In this document: positions 1 to 8,316 of the stretch, in pieces | Layout: every line of letters starts with the position of its first letter | Numbering within the stretch: position 1 is the first letter of the stretch | Position numbers and translations under genes: made by a program | Assembly (NCBI RefSeq): GCF_003816055.1 | Contig: NZ_CP033906.1 | Span: forward strand, 124,001-188,000 | DNA: 64,000 bases | DNA from: Bacillus sp. FJAT-42376 | Lineage (GTDB): Bacteria > Bacillota > Bacilli > Bacillales > Bacillaceae | Direction of reading: 5' to 3' | Notes under the pieces: model-generated | Told to the model about the DNA's origin: nothing | Seen by the model: only the letters and a program-made list of their open reading frames with translations | Database searches by the model: none

Positions 1-1053
1 TCCCGATGAGGCATACACATTCACATCCGGATCCGAATAAGCCTTCCAGCCATTCAGAACATGATCAGCAAGCTGCACCAGATGCGCTTTGTCCGTCCCC
101 TGAAGCCTGACTACAGACATCGGCCACTTCACTATTCCAGCTTTCAGCCCCGGGAAATCGGGAAAAGAGAACATTTTCTCCATTTCTGCTTTGGCCATCG
201 GGAAGTCGTGGCGCCCGCCCTGAAAATGATCATGACTCAGAATGGATCCTCCAACAATCGGAAGGTCTGCATTGGATCCGAGAAAATAATGCGGATACTC
301 ATCTGTGAAGTCGAGCAGCCTTACGAAGGTTTCTTTCGAAATACGCATGGGCTTATGCTCTCCTGCGAATACGATACAGTGTTCTTTATAATACACATAA
401 GGAGAATATTGAAGAAACCATTCTTCTCCATTGAGTCCGACAGGGATAATCCGGTGATTCTGCCTTGCAGGGTGATTCACTCTGCCGGCGTAGCCGACAT
501 TTTCCTTGCAGAGGAGGCAGTCAGGATAACGGCTGTCTGCCATTTGCTTTGCCGCAGCAATGGCCTTCGGATCTTTTTCGGGCTTCGACAGATTAATAGT
601 GATCTCCATTTTTCCGTAAGGAGTAGACGAATACCAATGCTGATTTTTCGCAATTCGGTCCGTTCGGATATAGTGGACATCCTGAGCAAACTGGTAGTAA
701 GAATCCGTTGCTGCTTCAATGCCTTCCCGGTCTGATTTTTCAATGAATCGGCGGATGACTTCAGACTGGGATGGAGTAAGACATCCCATCAGCTTCGTAT
801 CCATAAGATCCCGGTAAGTGACAGAGTCTGCCTCAAGCCGTCCATTAACAGCCGCCCATCCAAGAATTTTCTCCAAAATCGGAATGGGCGTATCCGGCAC
901 TCCGCCAGTTGAAGCCTCGGCCTGTTCACCATTAAGATCCAGAGCCTCAAAAAGCCTGTTTCTTACGAGATCCACATCCCATTTGGACACGAGCTTTTTC
1001 TCCATTCCATATTGAAGCAGTTCCTCTATATACGCATAAATCGGATTTGGCAT
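1..1053 (-). CDS. galT: UTP-hexose-1-phosphate uridylyltransferase, type 2 (partial, C-terminus outside window)
   Basis: Open minus-strand frame of 351 codons with no stop, running off the left edge. The ATG at 1053 follows a GGAGGGAAC ribosome site. The enzyme exchanges UDP between glucose and galactose 1-phosphate in the cytoplasmic Leloir pathway. The translated start (MPNPIYAYIEELLQYG) and an HDHFQGG motif near residues 270-277 fit the Firmicute type 2 GalT family, which is about 490-515 residues, so roughly a third is missing here. It is the last visible gene of galK-galE-galT, 32 bp after galE. The short minus-strand frame at 477-743 is a shadow of this gene. Identification is confident; the 3' end cannot be judged. 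Confidence 0.93.
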   Translation of the reverse strand, partial: MPNPIYAYIEELLQYGMEKKLVSKWDVDLVRNRLFEALDLNGEQAEASTGGVPDTPIPILEKILGWAAVNGRLEADSVTYRDLMDTKLMGCLTPSQSEVIRRFIEKSDREGIEAATDSYYQFAQDVHYIRTDRIAKNQHWYSSTPYGKMEITINLSKPEKDPKAIAAAKQMADSRYPDCLLCKENVGYAGRVNHPARQNHRIIPVGLNGEEWFLQYSPYVYYKEHCIVFAGEHKPMRISKETFVRLLDFTDEYPHYFLGSNADLPIVGGSILSHDHFQGGRHDFPMAKAEMEKMFSFPDFPGLKAGIVKWPMSVVRLQGTDKAHLVQLADHVLNGWKAYSDPDVNVYASSG

Positions 1054-1085
1054 ACCGTTCCCTCCTATTCAGTTATGGCAATCGT

Positions 1086-2069
1086 TTAATAGCCATCCGG
1101 GTGTTTTTGATACCATTTCCACGCACTCTCAATCATTACTTCAAGGTCAGCATACTTTGGCTTCCAGCCAAGCTCTGAGACTGCTTTTTCAGACGAAGCA
1201 ACTAATCTCGCAGGATCTCCCGCTCTCCTCGGCGCCGCTTCGGCAGGAATGGCATGACCTGTTACACGTCTTGCAGCATCAATCACTTCTTTTACAGAAA
1301 ACCCGTTTCCGTTACCAAGGTTATATGTCCCGCTCACCGCCCCTTTTCTTAGAGCGTCAAGAGCAAGCAAATGAGCGTCCGCCAAATCCGTTACGTGAAT
1401 GTAATCCCTTATACACGTCCCATCCGGTGTCGCATAATCCTCTCCGTAAATCATAATCTTTCCGCGCCGGCCCAGTGCCACTTGCAGAATGATGGGGATG
1501 AGATGGGTCTCAGGATCATGGTCTTCTCCAAGCTTTCCTTCCATATGGGCACCCGCTACATTAAAATAGCGCAGGACCATATAGTTCAATCCGTATGCTT
1601 TCTCTGACCACTTCAGCATTTTTTCAATGGCAAGCTTCGTTTCCCCGTATGGATTTGTCGGTTCCGTCGGCTCATCTTCCCGAATCGGAATAGTTTCCGC
1701 CTCTCCGTAAGCAGCAGCCGTTGAAGAAAACACGATTTTTTTGACATCAAACTCCTTCATCACTTTCAGAAGGCAAAGGGCGCCGTAAACGTTGTTATCG
1801 TAGTACTTCAGAGGATCTTCGACACTCTCTCCAACTAGAGAGTCTGCTGCAAAATGCATTACAGCTTCAATCTCATTCTCCTGAAATAAATGCCTTAAGA
1901 ACGCTTCATCCCGCAAGTCGCCCGTGTAAAGCTTCGCTCCTTCCAGAACCGCCTCCACATGTCCTTTTTGCAGGCTGTCCGCCACAATGACCTGTTCTCC
2001 CCGGTCCAGCAGCTCCGACACCGCGTGACTTCCGATATATCCGGCTCCGCCGCAAACTAAAATTGCCAT
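1086..2069 (-). CDS. galE: UDP-glucose 4-epimerase
   Basis: 327 residues, normal length for GalE. It interconverts UDP-galactose and UDP-glucose with tightly bound NAD in the cytoplasm. The N-terminal GGAGYIGSH is the Rossmann NAD-binding motif of extended SDR enzymes; catalytic Ser/Thr lie around residues 115-117 (FSST) and the YxxxK pair is Y141/K145 in NPYGETK. The ATG is preceded by a strong AAGGAGG site. It lies 12 bp downstream of galK and 32 bp upstream of galT, so the three are almost certainly one transcript supplying the Leloir pathway. Nothing is unusual in the sequence. Confidence 0.96.
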   Translation of the reverse strand: MAILVCGGAGYIGSHAVSELLDRGEQVIVADSLQKGHVEAVLEGAKLYTGDLRDEAFLRHLFQENEIEAVMHFAADSLVGESVEDPLKYYDNNVYGALCLLKVMKEFDVKKIVFSSTAAAYGEAETIPIREDEPTEPTNPYGETKLAIEKMLKWSEKAYGLNYMVLRYFNVAGAHMEGKLGEDHDPETHLIPIILQVALGRRGKIMIYGEDYATPDGTCIRDYIHVTDLADAHLLALDALRKGAVSGTYNLGNGNGFSVKEVIDAARRVTGHAIPAEAAPRRAGDPARLVASSEKAVSELGWKPKYADLEVMIESAWKWYQKHPDGY

Positions 2070-2081
2070 GATATTTCCTCC

Positions 2082-3254
2082 TTAAATAGAAGTGATTTCT
2101 CTTGCACCTTCGCCAACTTCCACAACATAAAATGCCGGGATCAGACCTGTTTGTTTTTCATAAGCGGCACCCGCCCCGGAAATGAATGAAGGGACCGCGT
2201 CTTTTTGTACAATACTGACCGTGCATCCGCCGAAGCCTGCACCAGTCATTCTTGAACCGGTGACACCCGGCTGTTCCCAAGCAATTTCCGCCATTGCGTC
2301 CAGTTCTTTTCCGGTTACTTCATAATCATCCCTCAGTGATTTGTGGGACTCATTCATTAATTGTCCGAAGCCTGCTATATCTCCTTCGCGGAGACGCTTC
2401 ACCGCCTCTAAAGTCCGGATATTTTCCATAACAGCATGCCGGGCTCTTTTTCGGTCTGTTTCATTTTCGATTGCATATTGGTTTTGTTCAAATTCCTCCG
2501 CAGACAGATCTCCGAGTGACTGAATATCGAGCTTTCTTTTCAGTTGTTTCAATGCGCGCTCACATTCAGCACGGCGCTCATTGTACTTTGAATCCGCAAG
2601 TGTCCGTCGTTTTCCTGTATTGGAAATGACGAGGACCGCATCATTCAATTCCAGCGGACTGTACTCATACTCCAGAGTTTGGCAGTTTAGGAGCACAGCC
2701 GAATCCTTCTTGCCCATCCCAATGGCAAATTGGTCCATAATTCCGCAGCTTACACCAATAAAGTCGTTTTCTGCATGCTGACTCATTTTGACCAGTTCAA
2801 TCATGTCTATTGAAGATCTTGTCAGTTCGTTGAACATCACAGCTGAAGCAAGTTCAATGGATGCTGAAGATGAAAGTCCGGCACCGTTCGGGATATTTCC
2901 GAAATACAGCACATCCATTCCGTGGATCAGCTTCATTCCTTTTATAGCGAATTCTTTCATAACCCCTTTCGGATAATTAGCCCAATCATGTTCCTCCCGA
3001 TATTGGAGATCATCCATCCCGAATTCCATGATTCCTTTTTCTTTGAAATTCAGAGAATACAGCCTCATCAGCTGATCGCTCCGTTCTCTTACAAGACAGT
3101 ATGTTCCGACATTTAAGGCACACGGGAAGACGTGTCCGCCGTTATAATCCGTATGCTCTCCGATTAAGTTCACTCGTCCCGGAGCAAAAAAAGCCCGCGG
3201 TTCTGACCCATGCCCGAATACTTCATTAAATTGATTAAGTAACTTTTTAAGCAT
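2082..3254 (-). CDS. galK: Galactokinase
   Basis: 390 residues from the ATG at 3254. The open frame extends 23 codons upstream, but an AGGTGGG site lies just before 3254 and the family start (MLKKLLNQF) fits there. It phosphorylates galactose at C1 with ATP, the entry step of the Leloir pathway. GHMP-kinase motifs are present: the galactokinase signature GRVNLIGEHTDYNGG near residues 26-40, the ATP-binding GAGLSSSAS near 124-132 and a C-terminal TGAGFGGC. It is the first gene of galKET. Its promoter and an overlapping cre site lie at 3337-3391. Confidence 0.96.
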   Translation of the reverse strand: MLKKLLNQFNEVFGHGSEPRAFFAPGRVNLIGEHTDYNGGHVFPCALNVGTYCLVRERSDQLMRLYSLNFKEKGIMEFGMDDLQYREEHDWANYPKGVMKEFAIKGMKLIHGMDVLYFGNIPNGAGLSSSASIELASAVMFNELTRSSIDMIELVKMSQHAENDFIGVSCGIMDQFAIGMGKKDSAVLLNCQTLEYEYSPLELNDAVLVISNTGKRRTLADSKYNERRAECERALKQLKRKLDIQSLGDLSAEEFEQNQYAIENETDRKRARHAVMENIRTLEAVKRLREGDIAGFGQLMNESHKSLRDDYEVTGKELDAMAEIAWEQPGVTGSRMTGAGFGGCTVSIVQKDAVPSFISGAGAAYEKQTGLIPAFYVVEVGEGAREITSI

Positions 3255-3336
3255 CGTTTTCCCACCTGACATTCTATCAATATTTATCGCACGAACCGTC
3301 TTTCGCACTCTGGATACGAACATTTCTTTTCGTATT

Positions 3337-3350
3337 TGAAAACGTATTCA
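3337..3350. promoter_or_regulatory. cre-like CcpA operator at the gal promoter
   Basis: TGAAAACGTATTCA matches the CcpA consensus TGWAANCGNTNWCA at all fixed positions but one. Read on the minus strand it sits immediately after the expected transcription start of galKET, about 100 bp upstream of the galK ATG, where CcpA would repress by blocking or roadblock. Functional assignment is inferred from sequence. Confidence 0.7.
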
Positions 3351-3362
3351 ATACCTATTTTC

Positions 3363-3391
3363 ATTGTAGAGGTGTGAATAGGGGATGACAA
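3363..3391 (-). promoter_or_regulatory. Sigma-A promoter of galKET
   Basis: On the minus strand there is a TTGTCA -35 box (3386-3391), a 17-bp spacer and a TACAAT -10 box (3363-3368). This is a strong vegetative-type promoter. The start would fall near 3356, just upstream of the cre-like site. The AraC-family gene is divergent, so this intergenic region probably controls both directions. Confidence 0.75.
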
Positions 3392-3531
3392 TGGTAAAAT
3401 AGTTCATAAACAAGGGTATTTTTTTGCTCTTATAAAAGAAGGCTATTGCGCAAAGGTTCAATGTTTCCACAACTTAGCAGATTAACTGTCCTGCAGATAA
3501 AATAATCTTTTTTTGCTTGGAGGGAAGGTTT

Positions 3532-4413
3532 ATGCCTGCATCATCATACGGGTCTGTCGCGTTCCGCTTTAAAGAAGAGCCTCTGAATAAGCTCGCCCAG
3601 CTCTGGTCGGTCGGATGGGATGTGCAGGCATCCTCCATTTATTCGTGGAGCGGGACTGAGAGGAAGGATTTGGGGAAGGTCATTTTCCAGGTGACCCTCT
3701 CAGGATTCGGAGAAATTCAAATAGACGGGAAAACCCATCGAGTTCAGCCGGGACAGGCTTTTATCGTAAAAAGCCCAAGTAATTACCGCTACTATTTGCC
3801 GGAAACAAGCGATAAATGGGAGTTTATGTACCTAACCTTGTATGGGGAGGAAGCAGATCGCTGCATCAATCATATCCGTCAAAAGACCAGCCAGGTTCTT
3901 CGTTTCCATCCAGAATCCATCCCGGTGAAGCTGTTAAAACAAATTTATGATGAAGCGAGTACAAAAAACATCAAATCCGCCTATAAAGGATCGAGTCTCG
4001 CCTATCAATTCATCATGGAGCTGTATGAATACGTATCGGAGATGGATAAAGAAATGGATGAGTGGCCCGAGAGTGTCGTCAGTGCCGTGCTTTTCGCAAG
4101 ACATTCGTACGATAGCCCGATCGGTCCTGACGAAATGGCAGATGCATCCGGTCTTTCAAGATACCATTTCACAAGAATGTTCAAGAAAAATACGGGTCTT
4201 ACCCCGATTCAATATTTAACGAACATCCGCGTGGCAAAAGCAGTTGAATTGCTTACGCACACCAAATACACTATTGAAGAGATTGCCGGGCTTGTCGGAT
4301 ATACGAATGCCAATTATTTAAATAAAGTATGCCGGAAAGTAACCGGAAAATCCCCCGGACAGATCAGGAAGGAAAAAACCGAGTGGCAGCAGGAGAAATT
4401 CATCCAAGACTAA
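3532..4413 (+). CDS. AraC-family transcriptional regulator, divergent from galKET
   Basis: 293 residues from the ATG at 3532, preceded by GGAGGGAAGG; a TTG at 3517 would add five residues but lies upstream of that site. The N-terminal half is a cupin-like ligand-binding domain (VQPGQAF near residues 70-80, then a Tyr-rich segment). The C-terminal roughly 100 residues form the two-helix-turn-helix AraC/XylS domain with LSRYHFTRMFKK and a second helix pair near the end. Divergent placement next to galKET makes a role as sugar-responsive activator of the gal operon likely but unproven. No other sugar gene lies downstream. Confidence 0.85.
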   Translation: MPASSYGSVAFRFKEEPLNKLAQLWSVGWDVQASSIYSWSGTERKDLGKVIFQVTLSGFGEIQIDGKTHRVQPGQAFIVKSPSNYRYYLPETSDKWEFMYLTLYGEEADRCINHIRQKTSQVLRFHPESIPVKLLKQIYDEASTKNIKSAYKGSSLAYQFIMELYEYVSEMDKEMDEWPESVVSAVLFARHSYDSPIGPDEMADASGLSRYHFTRMFKKNTGLTPIQYLTNIRVAKAVELLTHTKYTIEEIAGLVGYTNANYLNKVCRKVTGKSPGQIRKEKTEWQQEKFIQD

Positions 4414-4647
4414 CTAATCATTAATTTCAATCGTCAATGATCCTTTTGAATGAACGATTTTCATGCTCGTTCCCGGTGTCATGATGTTTTCAAAAATATC
4501 TTTAGCCGTTTGAAGAGCAAGTTCCATCCGCTCCGCTTTCTCTTTTTCCTCTTCATTCAGCCCGTTTTGCTGCAGGGTGCCCATCACTTGATTGTGGTCC
4601 TTTTCCAAGCGGTCATAAATCTCATCATATAAGGTTTGAATGTCCAA
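4414..4647 (-). CDS. Small conserved-looking hypothetical protein, TTG start
   Basis: 77 residues from the TTG at 4647, preceded by AGGTGAT. The frame extends to 4695, and an ATG at 4680 is possible. However, an extended -10 element (TGATATAAT) overlaps that ATG, so a transcript from it could not be translated from there. The product is acidic and charged, probably helical (DEIYDRLEKD, EEEKEKAERMELALQTAKDIF), ending in a short beta-like segment (GSLTIEIND). No signal peptide or membrane segment. I do not recognise the family. It is convergent with the AraC gene, whose stop abuts its own. Confidence 0.55.
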   Translation of the reverse strand: MDIQTLYDEIYDRLEKDHNQVMGTLQQNGLNEEEKEKAERMELALQTAKDIFENIMTPGTSMKIVHSKGSLTIEIND

Positions 4648-4678
4648 CGGATCACCTGCTTTTTCTTCATTTAGTGTC

Positions 4679-4687
4679 ATTATATCA
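4679..4687 (-). promoter_or_regulatory. Extended -10 promoter of the small hypothetical gene
   Basis: Minus strand reads TGATATAAT, an extended -10 (TGN plus perfect TATAAT) with no good -35 box. It overlaps the upstream ATG candidate at 4680, which decides in favour of the downstream TTG start at 4647. Confidence 0.45.
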
Positions 4688-4789
4688 CGGTTCAAACCAT
4701 GTGCCGCCGGTTCAGTTTATACGGCGGCGGCTTCCTGATTTTTTTACACATTCATCGGAACGCAGCTGCTTCTTCTCTTTTTTATAAAA

Positions 4790-4973
4790 GCTCTGTTAAA
4801 CTTGGCTGTTGATTTCCGCTGAAGTCGTTTGCTTATCCTTGGGCGGGCGGTGAGCCTCCTCCTGGCTTCGCCACTGCGGGGTCTCACCTGTCCCGCTGCT
4901 CTCAGCTCGGAGTCTCACGCCTTCCGCTCCAATCAACAGGTGTGAAAAATCAACAACATCCTTTAAAATAGCC
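4790..4973 (+). mobile_element. MITE-like element, copy A (184 bp)
   Basis: Non-coding element with imperfect terminal inverted repeats (GCTCTGTTAAAC at the left; CTTTAAAATAGCC at the right) and a GC-rich core containing a hairpin with stem GGTGAG...CTCACC around TGGCTTCGCCA. It is flanked on both sides by the identical 9-bp TTTATAAAA (4781-4789 and 4974-4982), a target-site duplication. Five further copies occur in the window. The minus-strand frame across it is not a gene. Confidence 0.85.
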
Positions 4974-5027
4974 TTTATAAAAGCCCGAGATTCGGACAAA
5001 CCGGCTGAAACGAATGATTTCTTTTAG

Positions 5028-5969
5028 TTAAGAGTGCTCCGAGCGTGCCATAAAAGCCAGCGTTTCTGAAATCCCACGCTTATAGGATGTAGATGGAAGA
5101 GGTCCTGCCTTCTGTTCATATTTCTCCCCGGATAAAATAACAGGCTGTTCATTCAAATACATCATTTCTCTCACTTCCTTCATATTCCGGTTAAACAGAC
5201 CCATAAACCAAATCGCCCGTTTTCCTATTTTCATGACAGGTCTCGAGTAGCCGGCTTCTGTTTTGAGCAAGCTTATTATTTCGTTCCCGCTTATTGTCCC
5301 CGCCCCAGGAATGTTCCAATTTTGCCCGTACGCCTCCTCATTTAAGATCAGAGTTACCGCAGCTTTAGCTCCATCCGGAGTATAGATGAATTCTCTTTTT
5401 ATCTCCATATCTCCTATAAAAATGGCCCGTTTATTGGCCATGACATTTTTCAGTGTTTGATGAAGAAGCGAATTCTCAGCATTAGGCCCGTAATAATCAG
5501 GGAAATGGAGGATCATGTATGGGATTCCTGCTTCTCTTACCATGTTCTCAAGGGATAAACGAATTTTCCCCTTTTTAGTATGGGGATTTTTTTGCGCATT
5601 TTCCGTTACTTTTTTGCTGTATTGTCTGCCATATGCGTAAATATTATCAATTATAATCAGCTTCGCCTGCTCAATCTTAGCCGCCTGCACCGCATGCCTC
5701 ATGATGGCGGGGTGTCCATCCGTCCAGTCCGAATAGGGAACACTGACTGTATGAAAAATCACTTCCGCTCCTTTGCAGGCCTGCAGGATATCTTCCTCTT
5801 TAAAAGCATCGCCAGTTTTAATATCGATTTCTCTTACTCCTCCAAAGAGCCGCTCAAGTTTCTTTTTATTCCGTGCAAATGCCGTCACTTCAAATCCTTG
5901 ACGCACAAGTTCGTTTACTAGTGAATACCCCATTCCTCCTGAGGCTCCAAGTACCGCAATCTTTTTCAT
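5028..5969 (-). CDS. NAD(P)-dependent SDR-family oxidoreductase (extended/NmrA-like)
   Basis: 313 residues; ATG at 5969 preceded by AGGAGGG. The N-terminal GASGGMG (residues 8-14) is a Rossmann nucleotide-binding loop, followed by the beta-alpha pattern of NAD-dependent epimerase/dehydratase relatives. A YAYGR segment in the middle could supply the catalytic Tyr. Substrate unknown. It lies directly downstream of a TetR regulator, and a near-perfect palindrome at 5988-6002 sits just upstream of the start, matched by one before the tetR gene. It is therefore probably repressed by that TetR and induced by a small, possibly toxic, compound. Confidence 0.8.
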   Translation of the reverse strand: MKKIAVLGASGGMGYSLVNELVRQGFEVTAFARNKKKLERLFGGVREIDIKTGDAFKEEDILQACKGAEVIFHTVSVPYSDWTDGHPAIMRHAVQAAKIEQAKLIIIDNIYAYGRQYSKKVTENAQKNPHTKKGKIRLSLENMVREAGIPYMILHFPDYYGPNAENSLLHQTLKNVMANKRAIFIGDMEIKREFIYTPDGAKAAVTLILNEEAYGQNWNIPGAGTISGNEIISLLKTEAGYSRPVMKIGKRAIWFMGLFNRNMKEVREMMYLNEQPVILSGEKYEQKAGPLPSTSYKRGISETLAFMARSEHS

Positions 5970-5987
5970 CCAAATCCCTCCTATTAT

Positions 5988-6002
5988 TTAACCAGTGGTC
6001 AA
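5988..6002. promoter_or_regulatory. Palindromic TetR-type operator before the SDR gene
   Basis: TTAACCAGTGGTCAA is an inverted repeat with one mismatched pair (7-1-7), 18 bp upstream of the SDR start codon. A matching palindrome (TTAACCACTGTTTAA) stands before the adjacent tetR gene at 6635-6649. The pairing suggests one repressor controls both; inference. Confidence 0.65.
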
Positions 6003-6038
6003 TTACGGGGTAAAAAAAGGCTGCAGCGCGATCTGCAG

Positions 6039-6617
6039 CTATTTTTTAATAAGTGTCTGCATTAAAAATTGGACATGGCGCTCCGCCATTTCTTTCGTAT
6101 CTTCAAACTTCATTCCTGTTTTGCTATAATGTGTCACAAATCCATGGAGCGATAGAAAAACAGACCAGATTTCGGAAACCGTTACTTTTCCATCCGTGAG
6201 GTTATAAAGAGACTGTGCGAATTTCTCATAGCTGATGTTCGGTTCCTGTGCAAAATAGCTCTTTACTTCCTCATCCTTAATAAGAAACATCACTTCATAG
6301 TGACTCTGATGGGTGAGCCCAAATTCAATATATCCAAATAAGATGCTTTTGAGCTTCTCTTCATCTGATGCCTGTTCCCTGTCCACAATTCGGTTCAGAA
6401 CGTCATCCAGGAGCTGAAAATCAGAACGGACCATCGCATAAAAGAGTTCCGCCTTGCTATTGAAGTGATAGTAGATGGATCCATGGCTGTACCCAAGTTC
6501 TTTTGCTATTTTCCTCATAGAGACATTCTGATATCCTTCTGCTGTAAATAGCTCGCGCGCAGCATCCATGATGATATCCCTTGTCAGCTCCTGCTTAACT
6601 GCTTTTCTCGCTGCCAC
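6039..6617 (-). CDS. TetR/AcrR-family transcriptional repressor
   Basis: 192 residues from a GTG at 6617 with a GGGGTG site just before; the open frame reaches 6773, but that would overlap the divergent pdxK promoter and the operator. The N-terminal TetR HTH is clear (about residues 15-60: AARELFTAEGYQNVSMRKIAKEL, here quoted in two parts AARELFTAEGY and SMRKIAKELGYSHGSIYYHF). The remaining all-helical part is the ligand domain. It is transcribed toward the SDR oxidoreductase 69 bp downstream. Palindromes in front of both genes suggest autoregulation and control of the SDR. Confidence 0.88.
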   Translation of the reverse strand: MAARKAVKQELTRDIIMDAARELFTAEGYQNVSMRKIAKELGYSHGSIYYHFNSKAELFYAMVRSDFQLLDDVLNRIVDREQASDEEKLKSILFGYIEFGLTHQSHYEVMFLIKDEEVKSYFAQEPNISYEKFAQSLYNLTDGKVTVSEIWSVFLSLHGFVTHYSKTGMKFEDTKEMAERHVQFLMQTLIKK

Positions 6618-6634
6618 TTTTACACCCCGTTTTA

Positions 6635-6649
6635 TTAACCACTGTTTAA
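6635..6649. promoter_or_regulatory. Palindromic TetR-type operator before the tetR gene
   Basis: TTAACCACTGTTTAA, an inverted repeat with one mismatched pair, 17 bp upstream of the tetR GTG start. It resembles the site at 5988-6002. Probably the autoregulatory operator. Confidence 0.6.
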
Positions 6650-6730
6650 TTAAGAGTTTATCTGTTATTCCCATAAACTGCAAGTTCTTTTTAACGACAG
6701 CACGTGAATCTTTATAACCACGGACTCTAT

Positions 6731-6739
6731 TGGTATAAT
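6731..6739 (+). promoter_or_regulatory. Extended -10 promoter of pdxK
   Basis: TGGTATAAT (TGN plus perfect TATAAT), 34 bp upstream of the pdxK ATG, with no convincing -35 box. Expected start near 6746. Confidence 0.55.
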
Positions 6740-6773
6740 AAATAAAGAAGAGACAAGGATGGAGGTACAGCAT

Positions 6774-7586
6774 ATGAATATGCCTAAAGCATTAACCATT
6801 GCCGGATCGGACAGCAGCGGAGGAGCAGGAATCCAAGCTGATTTAAAAACGTTCCAGGAGCATGGAGTTTACGGAATGTCTGCTTTAACAGTAATTGTCG
6901 CGATGGATCCCCACAACGAGTGGCATCATCAGGTTTTCCCTGTTGAGCTTGATATAATAAAACCGCAGCTCGCTACAATCGTCGAAGGAATTGGAGCAGA
7001 TGCAATGAAAACCGGTATGCTGCCGACTGTGGATATTATCCAGCTTGCAGCAGATACAATAAAGAAGCACGGTTTGAAAAATGTGGTCGTGGATCCTGTT
7101 ATGGTATGCAAGGGAGCGGATGAAGTCCTTTACCCGGAGCTTGCTGAAGCACTCCGTGATATCTTAACTCCGGTTGCAACCGTTGTTACACCCAACCTTT
7201 TTGAAGCCGGACAGCTGAGCGGAATCGGCGCCATCACAACCGTTGATCAAATGAAAGAAGCGGCGCAAAAAATTCATGCACTCGGCGTTCCATACGTTCT
7301 GGTTAAAGGCGGCGGAAAGCTTGATCATGAGAAAGCAGTCGATGTTCTTTATGACGGCACAGACTTTGAAGTCCTTGAAAGCGAGCGGATTGATACTTCG
7401 TATACTCATGGCGCTGGATGCACGTATTCATCAGCCATTACCGCGAACCTTGCAAAAGGCCTCGATGTAAAAGATGCCATTTATGAAGCTAAAAAATTCA
7501 TTACAGCTGCGATTAAACATTCCTTCCCGCTGAATGAATATGTCGGACCTACCAATCATGCAGGATTAAGACTGTATGGTGAATAA
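6774..7586 (+). CDS. pdxK: Pyridoxal/pyridoxine kinase (PdxK, ThiD-like)
   Basis: 270 residues from the ATG at 6774, with GGAGG eight bases upstream; the frame could start at 6759 but that codon precedes the ribosome site. It phosphorylates pyridoxal, pyridoxine and pyridoxamine with ATP in the vitamin B6 salvage pathway. Ribokinase-fold features: N-terminal [18 protein letters not shown] (residues about 8-25) and C-terminal [12 protein letters not shown] with the anion-hole GAGC. It resembles the ThiD-like Bacillus PdxK; ThiD (hydroxymethylpyrimidine kinase) is the alternative, but no thiamine genes are adjacent. A terminator follows at once. Confidence 0.87.
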   Translation: MNMPKALTIAGSDSSGGAGIQADLKTFQEHGVYGMSALTVIVAMDPHNEWHHQVFPVELDIIKPQLATIVEGIGADAMKTGMLPTVDIIQLAADTIKKHGLKNVVVDPVMVCKGADEVLYPELAEALRDILTPVATVVTPNLFEAGQLSGIGAITTVDQMKEAAQKIHALGVPYVLVKGGGKLDHEKAVDVLYDGTDFEVLESERIDTSYTHGAGCTYSSAITANLAKGLDVKDAIYEAKKFITAAIKHSFPLNEYVGPTNHAGLRLYGE

Positions 7587-7589
7587 AAA

Positions 7590-7625
7590 AGAGCAGCCTG
7601 ATCGGATGATTGGGCTGCTTTTTTG
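7590..7625 (+). terminator. Rho-independent terminator of pdxK
   Basis: Stem AGCAGCC / GGGCTGCT with a loop of about 13 bases followed by TTTTTTG, directly after the pdxK stop codon. Confidence 0.8.
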
Positions 7626-7748
7626 TTTTTGGTGAGATGTGTTGCCTGTTCCGGGGCATTTAGTTTTTTCGTACCTGGTATTTAGCTTGTTTTGGGGAAT
7701 GTCTGAAAACCGCCCTATTCAAGTTCCTTTCCCTGCCGGCAATCAAGG

Positions 7749-7872
7749 TTATCCACAGTTTTATTAAGGTTTCGCTTTTATTTTGTAAATTGTTAGATAT
7801 ACACAGGTAAAACTCGGTTTACAAACAGGTTATCCACAAAAGTTATCAACATATCCACAAAAGTTATCAACA
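7749..7872 (+). promoter_or_regulatory. Cluster of DnaA boxes in an intergenic region
   Basis: Two perfect DnaA boxes TTATCCACA (7749-7757, 7830-7838), two one-mismatch boxes TTATCAACA (7843-7851, 7864-7872) and two further near-matches (ATATACACA 7797-7805, ATATCCACA 7851-7859) all lie on the same strand in an otherwise gene-free stretch (7587-8082). This is far denser than chance. No dnaA or dnaN genes are here, so it is not oriC. It looks like an extra-oriC DnaA-box cluster that titrates DnaA or helps regulate it, as described for B. subtilis. Confidence 0.75.
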
Positions 7873-8082
7873 TTTTGTGTGGGTACGTGTGTTCCCTACT
7901 ATATCTGCGTCTGCGTTTTTCGTCATACACAGCTTGTTCACAGGTTCATGAAATAAAAAAAGGAAATGGATCATGGTATGGAGAAATTAACCTTATAGAT
8001 GGGATGAAAACTTTGCGAGGAGAGGTCTTTTCGATTTACGAATGTACTAGAATAATAGAAAAAGCCGGGGGACACCGCTTCA

Positions 8083-8316
8083 ATGCCAGAACTTTTATTG
8101 ATCCTTCTTATTGCATACGCAGTTTGCTTTATCCTTTTTTCTGTACTGTTTGCCCTTCTCTATCTAGCTTCAGGCAAAAAAAGCTCCTTTAAACAGGCTG
8201 CTGAGGATGTAGTGGATCTCTTTGTTTTAACGCCTGCCGGATGGTTCATTTCCATCCTTTACTTTCTGTATCTTGTGGCCGTTTTCCCTTTTTGGTGGCT
8301 GTCGAAACGAAAATAA
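8083..8316 (+). CDS. Small hypothetical membrane protein
   Basis: 77 residues; ATG at 8083 with a GGGGGA site about 10 bases upstream. Two hydrophobic segments (about residues 3-28 and 50-72) are separated by a polar loop (SGKKSSFKQAAEDVV), ending in a basic tail (LSKRK). Probably an integral membrane protein with both ends on the same side. Family not recognised. It follows the DnaA-box cluster and is convergent with nfrA; its stop codon lies inside the shared hairpin. Confidence 0.6.
   Translation: MPELLLILLIAYAVCFILFSVLFALLYLASGKKSSFKQAAEDVVDLFVLTPAGWFISILYFLYLVAVFPFWWLSKRK

Noticed and set aside
4796..4999. Minus-strand frame of 67 codons across MITE copy A
   Set aside because: It runs through a non-coding repeat and its flanks; copies of the element elsewhere do not keep the frame, and no ribosome site precedes it.
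7749..7872. DnaA-box cluster as the chromosomal or a plasmid origin
   Set aside because: No dnaA, dnaN, rep gene or clear AT-rich unwinding element lies beside it.
7875..8192. Plus-strand frame overlapping the small membrane protein
   Set aside because: Shadow in another frame; the 8083 frame has the hydrophobic pattern and ribosome site.
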